From the NCBI GenBank assembly GCA_964608495.1, contig CAZSOQ010000246.1:1-7812 (forward strand): DNA of 7,812 nucleotides, read 5' to 3'. Position numbers and translations under genes: made by a program. The notes beneath the pieces are model-generated. The model searched no databases, was not told the DNA's origin, and saw nothing but the letters and a program-made list of their open reading frames with translations. The stretch is from JAKORR01 sp964608495 (GTDB taxonomy: Bacteria; Armatimonadota; Zipacnadia; Zipacnadales; FEN-943). Position 1 is the first letter of the stretch. The number at the start of each line of letters is the position of its first letter. Positions 1 through 5,669 of the stretch are shown piece after piece.

Positions 1-70
1 GGGGGCCCGTTTGCGTCGGCTGCGGCCCGGCACGCCGAGGCCGCGGCCCCGCCACGGGCCGGCCGGGCTT

Positions 71-2053
71 CTACGGGGCCACCGTCTGCGCCGAGGGCTC
101 CGTGCGGGCCTGCATGAGCGGCTCGACGTCCGCGACGGGCAGCCACAGGCCGTGGGCGTAGCTGGCGCCCGCCTGGCACTGGCGGTCCACGGCTGCGCCC
201 GGCGATCCCGGCGCCGTCCCGGTGTGGCCCACATTGGCGAAGGGCACCAGGACCCCCTCGCGTGCCGTGCCGTCCCTCATGCTCAGCTCGGCGGGGGAGA
301 AGGGGCCGAGGGCGCCTTCCGGCGCGGGCTTCCTCACCAGGGGACAATCGGTGTCCACTCCCGCCAGGCCGGCCAGTTCCGCGCCGTCCTCGGCGCCCGC
401 GAACAGGCCCCGTCGGGCCTCAGGCGAGCACCACAGGCTGTCCAGGGCGAAGACCACCGGCCCGCGCGCGAGGGCCATCAGCGTTTCCCTCCCCTCGCCG
501 CCCTGCACCCATCGGGGCCTCAGGGGGAAGCGGACGTGGATCATGTCACCGTCGCTCCACTCGCGGCAGATTCGCTGGTATCCGCCGGGGGCCACCTGGT
601 CGGGGCGCCAGTAGTTTACCCGCACCGTGGCCCCCTCCGCCCAGCCGGGCACGCGCACCGAGATCGCGAGGGTCTCGGGCTTCTTCAGCCGGATCACCAT
701 GGCGATAGGCTCGGCATCCGGGTAGCTCGTGTGCTGCTCGATGGTGAGCCACTGGCCCGAGGGCGTCTCCATGCGGGCCTGGGACAGGCAGTACTGGTTG
801 ACGTAGTAGCCCTCGTCGCCCTGTCCGTAGATCAGGGTGGGCAGCTCGGCCAGGGCCAGGCAGCCGCTCCAGTCGGCGGGACCCGGGTCCCGCGCGGGTC
901 CCGCCGGCCGCGCGCCGGTCAGCGGCGTCGAGACCCGGAAGCCCGCGCCGTCCGACGCCTGGCAGGCCGGGAGATGGTTCCACATCAGCTTCTCGACGAC
1001 GTCCGCGTACCTGGCCTGGCCCGTGACTTCGGCCAGGCGCTGGTTGAGCCTCAGCCATGTGACGTTGGCGCAGGTGTCGGCCCTGGCGACGGCGGCGGCG
1101 GGGCTGCCCGGGTAGCCGAGGGCCTCGTCCACGCCCACGGCACCCGTGATCAGCATCCGGGCGCCGGCGATCTCGTCCCAGGCTTCCTCCACGCGGGCCA
1201 GGTACTCGTCCTCGCCCGTGATCTCGTACAGGCGCAGCATCCCGAGGAGACTCAGGTGCGCCACCTCGTCGTCAAGGCCCGGGCGGGCTTCCTCGGCGCC
1301 ACCGCGAGGCGCATCCGCCGCGGTCACGGCGCCCGACGCGCCGGGCGACGACAGCCGGGCTGCCCACCGGCACCAGGCCAGATACTCGCTCTTGTGCGTC
1401 GCCTGGTACACCCTCCCCATGGGGTCAACCAGGACGGGCAGCAGCGATCCGGGGCAGGGGGCCGCGTCCTCTGCCGTGCCGCCGGCCGGGGTCGCCGTGC
1501 CCTCGGCGCCGGGCCCGAAGCGGTCCACGTAGAAGTCGCCCAGCGCCCGCGCCACGCGCAGAGCGGTCTCGTCGCCGGCCAGGCGATGGTAAGTTAGCAG
1601 CCCCGACAGCAGCCAGTAGTGCTCGTAGGGCTCGATCGCCCGCACCGGTCTGCGTGCCTCGGGCGCCGTGACACCGAGGTATCCGTCGGCATCCTGCGCG
1701 GCGGCCAGACGCTTGACGGCCCTGGCGACCGTGTCCTTGAGCTTCGCGTCGCCCACGCGCGTGGCGACCAGGACGGCGGCCTCGATCCACTTGCCGGTCT
1801 CATCGCCTAGCGGATCGCGGCCCGTGTCGGCTCCTTTCTCGAAGGCGGCGAGGCCGGCCTCATAGTCCCACCGTGCCAGGGGGCCGCGGAGGTTGCTTAC
1901 GTACCGCTCGCGCAGGAATCCACCCACGGAGGGCACTCGCTTGGGTGCCGCGGAGGCGAAGGCAAGCTGTTGCCGCCCCGCCGCCGAAGCGCCGCCGAGC
2001 GGCAGAAGGGTGGCAAGCAGTGACAGAGCTAGTGGACGGATCAGGCGTTTCAT
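71..2053 (-). CDS. Secreted GH127/DUF1680-family glycoside hydrolase (beta-L-arabinofuranosidase-like), atypical active site
   Basis: The product is 660 residues, a normal length for GH127/DUF1680. Known members remove beta-L-arabinofuranose from plant glycans or glycoproteins. An N-terminal signal peptide (MKRLIRPLALSLLATLLPLG, then an ASAA cleavage area near 22-25) indicates export. Residues about 44-360 look like the alpha/alpha-barrel: GGFLRERY at 44-51, GKWIEAA at 87-93, AQDADGYLG at 119-127, and the helix around LRLYEITGEDEYL. The rest looks like the C-terminal beta-sandwich (for example VRVPGWAEGATVRVNYW at 467-482). Family knowledge: the characterised enzyme HypBA1 uses a Cys nucleophile in a CC pair, with Zn held by Glu and three Cys. 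Here the ExC motif reads D326-T-C328, a likely acid/base Glu is E310, and the CC pair is absent, with only C398 nearby. Ala/Gly-rich inserts lie at about 183-198 and 235-262. The ATG at 2051-2053 was chosen because the signal peptide starts there and AGGAGG lies 11 nt upstream; the frame stays open to 2233 but that extension reads as non-coding. The family call is good; the arabinosidase activity is not assured. Confidence 0.8.
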   Translation of the reverse strand: MKRLIRPLALSLLATLLPLGGASAAGRQQLAFASAAPKRVPSVGGFLRERYVSNLRGPLARWDYEAGLAAFEKGADTGRDPLGDETGKWIEAAVLVATRVGDAKLKDTVARAVKRLAAAQDADGYLGVTAPEARRPVRAIEPYEHYWLLSGLLTYHRLAGDETALRVARALGDFYVDRFGPGAEGTATPAGGTAEDAAPCPGSLLPVLVDPMGRVYQATHKSEYLAWCRWAARLSSPGASGAVTAADAPRGGAEEARPGLDDEVAHLSLLGMLRLYEITGEDEYLARVEEAWDEIAGARMLITGAVGVDEALGYPGSPAAAVARADTCANVTWLRLNQRLAEVTGQARYADVVEKLMWNHLPACQASDGAGFRVSTPLTGARPAGPARDPGPADWSGCLALAELPTLIYGQGDEGYYVNQYCLSQARMETPSGQWLTIEQHTSYPDAEPIAMVIRLKKPETLAISVRVPGWAEGATVRVNYWRPDQVAPGGYQRICREWSDGDMIHVRFPLRPRWVQGGEGRETLMALARGPVVFALDSLWCSPEARRGLFAGAEDGAELAGLAGVDTDCPLVRKPAPEGALGPFSPAELSMRDGTAREGVLVPFANVGHTGTAPGSPGAAVDRQCQAGASYAHGLWLPVADVEPLMQARTEPSAQTVAP

Positions 2054-2064
2054 GGAGAACCGGT

Positions 2065-2070
2065 CCTCCT
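2065..2070 (-). promoter_or_regulatory. Ribosome binding site of the GH127-like gene
   Basis: The minus strand reads AGGAGG here, 11 nt before the ATG at 2051-2053. It supports that start over upstream in-frame candidates, because the ATG also opens a clean signal peptide. Confidence 0.65.
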
Positions 2071-2244
2071 GCGGCTGCTGGGTCTCGTTGCTTCCTTGTG
2101 CTGAAGAACAGCGCGGGCGCCCGGGACGGTCCGCCGCCACCACCGCTGCCTGACACTCGGCGTCCAGGGGAGACCACCGACCTGCTCTTGGGGTGGGCCG
2201 AGGGCCCCTTCCGGCCCCCGAACGATGCCCCAAGGCCTCTCCTA

Positions 2245-2259
2245 CAGTCTGTAAGACTG
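2245..2259. promoter_or_regulatory. Perfect 15-bp inverted repeat, candidate operator
   Basis: The sequence is CAGTCT, spacer GTA, AGACTG: two perfect 6-bp arms around a 3-bp centre. It is less GC-rich than its surroundings and lies about 190 bp upstream of the glycosidase start and 245 bp upstream of the kinase start. This suits a dimeric regulator controlling either gene. It could also be a small hairpin in a transcript. No known regulator consensus was recognised. Confidence 0.35.
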
Positions 2260-2354
2260 CCGAGAGCCGACGAAGTTCCGCGGCTGTCTGGCGGCGAGGC
2301 GTGACGCTTATGTCAGAAAGCGGGGATGGGCCCTCGGGTGCGCCCTACGCCGAC

Positions 2355-2460
2355 CGGCTATGGTCCCCGTCCTGCGGCCTCAGGGAGGAAAGGCCGGGTG
2401 CGAGCCCGAATAGCCGCCCGACTCTGACGAATCGGATCAACGTAGGTTCGGTGTCGGGCG
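2355..2460 (+). promoter_or_regulatory. Candidate structured 5' leader RNA of the PocR histidine kinase
   Basis: Several perfect or near-perfect complementary segments nest within about 105 nt and end 43 nt before the kinase ATG. CGGCTAT (2355-2361) pairs with ATAGCCG (2410-2416). Inside it, GGCCT (2376-2380) pairs with AGGCC (2391-2395), and CGGG (2395-2398) pairs with CCCG (2405-2408) around the loop TGCGAG. Then CGCCCGAC (2415-2422) pairs with GTCGGGCG (2453-2460), enclosing CGAATC (2428-2433) with GGTTCG (2445-2450, one G-U pair). The two large stems share bases 2415-2416, so they compete or need trimming. There is no T-tract, so it is not a simple terminator. No known riboswitch class could be assigned, and chance pairing in GC-rich DNA is possible. 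Confidence 0.35.
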
Positions 2461-2485
2461 AGGCGTCGCTCGCCACCGTCTTCGC

Positions 2486-2490
2486 AGGAG
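2486..2490 (+). promoter_or_regulatory. Likely ribosome binding site of the histidine kinase
   Basis: AGGAG lies 13 nt before the ATG at 2504. The spacing is slightly long, but the following protein aligns from its first residues with a PocR domain, so the start is reasonable. Confidence 0.45.
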
Positions 2491-2503
2491 CGCGATACAT
2501 ACC

Positions 2504-3766
2504 ATGGCTGAGAAGCTGAGACTGGCCGACCTCGTACCCGGTGCGACTCTTGAGCGCTTGCGCTGGGGGTTCAAGGTAGTGACCGGCGTGCCCATGGTCT
2601 TCACGGACGACGAAGGCACAGCCCTCACCGACCTGGAGGAACCGCTGCGCTACTGCGGCGCGCTGGTGCGATGCCCCCAGGGCGGCACGCTGTGCCTGCG
2701 CCGCAAGCGATGGCACGTGCCCGAGCCCGAGGGGGACGCGGCCGTGCGCCGCACACAGCACGACGGCAAGCCCATCTCTCACCAGTGCGCCGGGCGCTTC
2801 CGCGACATGGCCGTGCCCATCGTCATCGAGGGTCAGACGGTTGGCTTCGCGGTCTTCGCGCGCACGCTGACCGAGGAGCCCGACCTGGCACGCTTCCGCG
2901 CGCTGGCGAGCGAGCACGGCATGGCCCCCGAGGTGGGGGAGAAGGTGGCCCGGTCGGCCCTGGTGATGCCCGAAGGGAAGCTGAGCCAGGTGGCAGGCTT
3001 TCTGCAGACCATCGCGGAGCTCGTGGTCAGCGCGGCCTACGACACCCTCCGGGCGCGCCAGGTGCTCGAGCTCGAGGAGCTGCGCGACTCCCTCGTCCAC
3101 ATGATCGTGCACGACCTGCGCACGCCGCTGACGAGCATCATGGGCAGCCTGCAGGTCATCCAGGAGAGTGAGTACGACGCCGACCTGACCCACGAGCTCG
3201 TGCCCATGGCCCTGTCTTCCTCGGAGACGCTGCTGGAGCTGATCAACATGCTGCTGGACATCAACAAGATGGAGAGCGGGGAGCTGCAGCTGGATGTGGC
3301 GCCGGTGGACTTCGCCCAGGTGGCCCAGGCAGCGGTGGATCAGGTGCGTGGCCTGGCTACCGAGCAGGGACAGGAGCTGGTGCTTACGGTCGCGCCGGAC
3401 TGCCCCGTGGTGCAGGCCGACGGGGAGCTGGTGCGCCGGGTGGTGGTGAACTTGCTGGGCAATGCCATCAAGTTCACCCAGGCCGGCGGGCGGATCGAGC
3501 TGTCGGCCCACGGCGAGGACGGGGGGCTGGTCTTCTCGGTCTCCGACAACGGTCCCGGGATCCCGGAGGAAGACCAGGCGCGGATCTTCGAGAAGTTCGG
3601 TCAGGCGGCGGCCCACAAGAAGCGCCGGAAGTACTCCACCGGCCTGGGCCTGGCCTTCTGCAAGATGGTTGCCGAGGCGCACGGTGGAAGGGTCTGGCTG
3701 GAGAGCGCCGTGGGAAGGGGCAGCAGCTTCTCGGTGTTCCTGCCCCCCGCGCCGAGGGCTGGATAG
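2504..3766 (+). CDS. Cytoplasmic sensor histidine kinase with N-terminal PocR domain
   Basis: The product is 420 residues with no signal peptide or membrane segment, so it should sense an intracellular ligand. Residues about 5-180 match a PocR sensory domain: VTGVPMVFTDDEG at 26-38, cysteines C51, C57, C64 and C95, then AVPIVIEGQTVGFAVFARTL at 103-122. PocR domains are proposed to bind small hydrocarbon-type ligands such as diols; the clustered cysteines could instead bind a metal or act as a redox switch. A short helical linker (about 181-196) leads to the HisKA domain, with the phospho-acceptor H203 in IVHDLRTPL. The HATPase_c domain has an N-box (NLLGNAIKFT, 316-325), a G1 box (DNGPGIP, 348-354), an F-box (IFEKFGQA, 361-368) and a G2 box (GLGLAFCKMVAEAHGG, 380-395). 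All motifs needed for autophosphorylation are intact. No response regulator is present, so its partner is unknown. It is divergent from the glycosidase, which may be its target. Confidence 0.95.
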   Translation: MAEKLRLADLVPGATLERLRWGFKVVTGVPMVFTDDEGTALTDLEEPLRYCGALVRCPQGGTLCLRRKRWHVPEPEGDAAVRRTQHDGKPISHQCAGRFRDMAVPIVIEGQTVGFAVFARTLTEEPDLARFRALASEHGMAPEVGEKVARSALVMPEGKLSQVAGFLQTIAELVVSAAYDTLRARQVLELEELRDSLVHMIVHDLRTPLTSIMGSLQVIQESEYDADLTHELVPMALSSSETLLELINMLLDINKMESGELQLDVAPVDFAQVAQAAVDQVRGLATEQGQELVLTVAPDCPVVQADGELVRRVVVNLLGNAIKFTQAGGRIELSAHGEDGGLVFSVSDNGPGIPEEDQARIFEKFGQAAAHKKRRKYSTGLGLAFCKMVAEAHGGRVWLESAVGRGSSFSVFLPPAPRAG

Positions 3767-3774
3767 AGAGATCA

Positions 3775-3823
3775 GCCGGTGGGTCGGCGGCGACGGCGTC
3801 CCCCTGCCTCCGCGGGTACCGGC
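3775..3823. terminator. Weak inverted repeat between convergent kinase and thioredoxin genes
   Basis: GCCGGT (3775-3780) is complementary to ACCGGC (3818-3823) across a 37-nt GC-rich loop. It lies in the 61-bp gap between two convergent stop codons, where a shared terminator would be expected. There is no T-run on either side and the loop is long, so this is a position-based guess. Confidence 0.2.
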
Positions 3824-3827
3824 GCGC

Positions 3828-4151
3828 TCACAGATTGTCCTCCAGCCAGGAGCCGATCTCGTCGGCCTTCATGGCTCCCTGCGAGCGTGCTATCTCCTCG
3901 CCGTCGCGGAACAGGACCAGGGTCGGCACCACCATGACCGCGTGCTGGACGAAGGCCTGCCGGCCGTCCGGCACCGCCAGCTTGGCGAACTTCACCGTGC
4001 CCTCCTGCAGCTCAGCCGCCGCCTCGTACTGGGGGTTCAGTTGCCGGCAGTGAGGACACGTGGGTGACCAGAAGTCCACAAGCACGGGAATCTCGGCCTG
4101 AAGTACCTCCTGGTCGAAGGTGGCATCAGTGAGACCGAGCGGCTTCGCCAT
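3828..4151 (-). CDS. Thioredoxin with CPHC active site
   Basis: The product is a 107-residue single-domain thioredoxin, a thiol-disulfide oxidoreductase of the cytoplasm. It keeps almost the same register as E. coli thioredoxin 1: the buried acid D26, W28, active-site cysteines C32 and C35, P40, K57, cis-proline P76 in VVPT, and G84 and G92. The dipeptide between the cysteines is Pro-His (CPHC) instead of Gly-Pro, and T31 replaces the usual Trp. CPHC is the DsbA motif; within a thioredoxin fold it is known to raise the redox potential, so this protein may be a weaker reductant. No signal peptide is seen, which argues against a periplasmic DsbA role. The start ATG (4149-4151) has AGGAGG 8 nt upstream; the open frame continues to 4448 but without thioredoxin-like sequence. 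It is convergent with the kinase and divergent from the SGNH gene. No thioredoxin reductase is in the window. Confidence 0.95.
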   Translation of the reverse strand: MAKPLGLTDATFDQEVLQAEIPVLVDFWSPTCPHCRQLNPQYEAAAELQEGTVKFAKLAVPDGRQAFVQHAVMVVPTLVLFRDGEEIARSQGAMKADEIGSWLEDNL

Positions 4152-4159
4152 CTCCTTGG

Positions 4160-4165
4160 CCTCCT
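4160..4165 (-). promoter_or_regulatory. Ribosome binding site of the thioredoxin gene
   Basis: The minus strand reads AGGAGG, 8 nt before the ATG at 4149-4151. This fixes the start and excludes the long upstream extension of the frame. Confidence 0.8.
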
Positions 4166-4438
4166 GTAGAGCCCCGTCGCACCGGTGCAATCCGTCCCTG
4201 CCGTGAGGCGCTGGCCGTCCCGCGGCCGGGCGCAGACACAACCCCAGCCCCGCGCTCACCTGGCCCGGCGAAAATCTAGGATACCCCCCGGGGGCACCCC
4301 CAAACCTCCTCCGGCAGACGGCGCGCCACGCAAGGCGGCACGGCAAGGACCCCCGCGCCGGGCAGCGAACCCTGTCCGTCGCAGCCGACCGCAGTCTGGC
4401 GCGGCCGCGCGGCGGCGGGGGCCACCAATCCTCGGTGC

Positions 4439-4443
4439 GGAGG
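4439..4443 (+). promoter_or_regulatory. Ribosome binding site of the SGNH hydrolase gene
   Basis: GGAGG lies 8 nt before the ATG at 4452, which also begins a clear signal peptide. The two facts together fix this start against the frame that is open from 4185. Confidence 0.75.
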
Positions 4444-4451
4444 ACCACGGT

Positions 4452-5558
4452 ATGCCGGCAAGAGCCTTACTCTCGCTGACAGTGCTCGGGATCATCACGG
4501 CGGCTGCCGCCCAGGAGGCCCAGCAAGTGCCCCAACGGAACCTGGTGACCTTCTTCGACAAGTGCCGCGCCGGCGGCCCGGTGACCGTCGCCTACATCGG
4601 CGGCTCGATCACGGCCCAGAACGGCTGGCGCCCCTTCACAACCAAGTGGCTGCAGCAGCAGTTCAAGGACTGCCAGATCAGGGAAGTCAACGCCGCGATC
4701 GGCGGCACGGGCTCGGTGCTCGGCGTCTTCCGGTTGGGCAAGCACGTCCTGCAGTACGAGCCGGACCTGGTCTTCGTGGAGTTTGCGGTAAACGACACGG
4801 GTGTGCCCGACGAGTCGGTGCTCGCAACCATGGAGGGCATCGTGCGGCAGTGCTGGCAGGGCGAGAAGAAGCCCGATCTAGTCTTCACCTTCACGACCGC
4901 GCACACGCTGGAGATACCGACCCAGCGGCACCAGGCCGTGGCGGACGCCTACGGCATCCCGACGGTGGACTTCCAGAAGTCCATTCGGGCTGTCGTGGAC
5001 CCGGGCTTCATTGACTGGCAGATCCTGGCGGCCGATCGCGTGCATCCGAACGACTGGGGACATGCGATCTACGCGGCCACGCTGGCGACCTTCCTGCAGA
5101 AGCAGATGCAGCTTACCGAGGCCGTCCCGCCGCCCGACACGCTGCCGCCGGCGGTCTTCAGCGACCAGTACACAACCGCGTGGCTGGTGCCGGTTACCGA
5201 CAGTGTGCCTGAGGGCTGGACGCGCATCGAGGCGGCGGGCTACTTCCAGGACGGCTCGATCCTGGCCACCGAGGTGGGCCGGAGCCTGGAGGTCAAGTTC
5301 ATGGGCACGATCGTGGGCGTGTACTACGAGATCCGCAAGGACGCGGGGATCGTGGCGTGCGAGATTGACGGCAAGCCCGTGCGGGAACTGGACACGTCCT
5401 GGGGGCCGACCTACAAGTTCAACCGGCAGAACGCGAGCATCATCGCCAGCGGCCTCGACGCCGGCGAACACACGCTGAAGATGACCGTGACTGACAAGCG
5501 CCACGAGCTGAGCGAGGGCCACGAGTTCCACCTGGGCTACCTGATGGTCGCGGGCTAG
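4452..5558 (+). CDS. Secreted SGNH/GDSL-type esterase with C-terminal beta domain
   Basis: The product is 368 residues, exported by a signal peptide (MPARALLSLTVLGIITAAAA, cleavage near residue 20). Residues about 40-222 form an SGNH hydrolase domain with all four blocks visible. Block I is AYIGGSIT with nucleophile S52; block II is AAIGGTGS with oxyanion glycine G84 or G85; block III is FAVND with N114; block V is AADRVHP with D195 and H198 completing the triad. Such enzymes cleave esters, often acetyl groups on polysaccharides, but the family is broad. Residues about 240-368 form a separate beta-rich domain ending GEHTLKMTVTDKRHELSEGH and a final beta strand, similar in character to jelly-roll accessory domains on carbohydrate esterases. 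The M14-like gene follows 111 bp downstream on the same strand and may be co-transcribed. Polysaccharide deacetylation is inferred partly from the nearby glycosidase. The SGNH call is firm; the substrate is unknown. Confidence 0.88.
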   Translation: MPARALLSLTVLGIITAAAAQEAQQVPQRNLVTFFDKCRAGGPVTVAYIGGSITAQNGWRPFTTKWLQQQFKDCQIREVNAAIGGTGSVLGVFRLGKHVLQYEPDLVFVEFAVNDTGVPDESVLATMEGIVRQCWQGEKKPDLVFTFTTAHTLEIPTQRHQAVADAYGIPTVDFQKSIRAVVDPGFIDWQILAADRVHPNDWGHAIYAATLATFLQKQMQLTEAVPPPDTLPPAVFSDQYTTAWLVPVTDSVPEGWTRIEAAGYFQDGSILATEVGRSLEVKFMGTIVGVYYEIRKDAGIVACEIDGKPVRELDTSWGPTYKFNRQNASIIASGLDAGEHTLKMTVTDKRHELSEGHEFHLGYLMVAG

Positions 5559-5669
5559 GCTGCAGCCGGCCACGCGGCAGCCGCGCGCGGCGGAGGGCCC
5601 CGGGCGGTCAGCCGTGGCGCCCTTGCTCGTGCCGGCGGCCGGTCGCTGCCCAGGGGAGGCCTGGAACGG
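5559..5669. other. Spacer between SGNH hydrolase and M14-like peptidase genes
   Basis: The 111-bp gap is extremely GC-rich and contains the palindrome CCGCGCGCGG (5581-5590). No T-run terminator and no promoter were recognised, so read-through from the SGNH gene is possible. AGGGGAGG at 5652-5659 is the ribosome binding site for the downstream ATG, 10 nt away. Confidence 0.5.

Larger units (their letters stand above)
2054..2503. other. Divergent intergenic region between the glycosidase and the sensor kinase
   Basis: These 450 bases separate two outward-facing genes, so they should hold both promoters. Open frames run through it on both strands, but none has a recognisable product or a good start. 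No convincing -35/-10 pair was found, as expected by eye in such GC-rich DNA. What stands out is a perfect dyad at 2245-2259, a shorter TGAC-N6-GTCA dyad at 2302-2315, and a cluster of nested inverted repeats at 2355-2460 close to the kinase start. Confidence 0.7.
4152..4451. other. Divergent intergenic region between thioredoxin and SGNH hydrolase genes
   Basis: These 300 bases must carry promoters for two outward-facing genes. One AT-rich patch (4270-4283) contains TAGGAT at 4277-4282, a plausible plus-strand -10 box, but no good -35 lies 16-18 bp upstream. It is followed at once by the palindrome CCCCCGGGGG (4285-4294). Another palindrome, GCGCGGCCGCGC, lies at 4399-4410. Both open frames that cross the region are upstream extensions of real genes and show no protein-like sequence. 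Confidence 0.6.

Noticed and set aside
1..70. GC-rich inverted repeats downstream of the glycosidase (GGCCCG at 24-29 with CGGGCC at 55-60; GGCCGCGGCC at 39-48)
   Set aside because: They could mark transcript ends, but there is no T-tract, and such palindromes are frequent by chance at this GC content, so no terminator is claimed.
11..1597. 528-codon open frame on the plus strand opposite the glycosidase
   Set aside because: It is antisense to a gene with a clear protein family. Its translation is rich in Arg, Gly, Pro and Ala with no domain, as expected when high-GC coding DNA suppresses stop codons on the other strand.
2382..2400. Match to the RNase P RNA core (GGGAGGAAAG followed by CCGGG)
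   Set aside because: The short match resembles the conserved GAGGAAAGTCCGGGC block, but there are only about 100 bases before the kinase and no other RNase P elements.
2330..2460. Possible cobalamin riboswitch ahead of the kinase
   Set aside because: The GGGTGCGAGCCC hairpin and the following CCCGACTCTGA loosely resemble the P5 and adjoining core of B12 riboswitches, but the 3' B12-box (a CCAGGAGACCTGCC-like stretch) is missing and the spacing does not fit.
2345..3682. 445-codon open frame on the minus strand opposite the histidine kinase
   Set aside because: The kinase strand carries every expected motif. The antisense product is a His/Gln/Leu-rich reverse reading with no recognisable fold.
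4152..4448. N-terminal extension of the thioredoxin frame
   Set aside because: The extension is Arg/Pro/Gly-rich with no domain, and the internal ATG at 4151 has an ideal ribosome binding site and gives a standard 107-residue thioredoxin.
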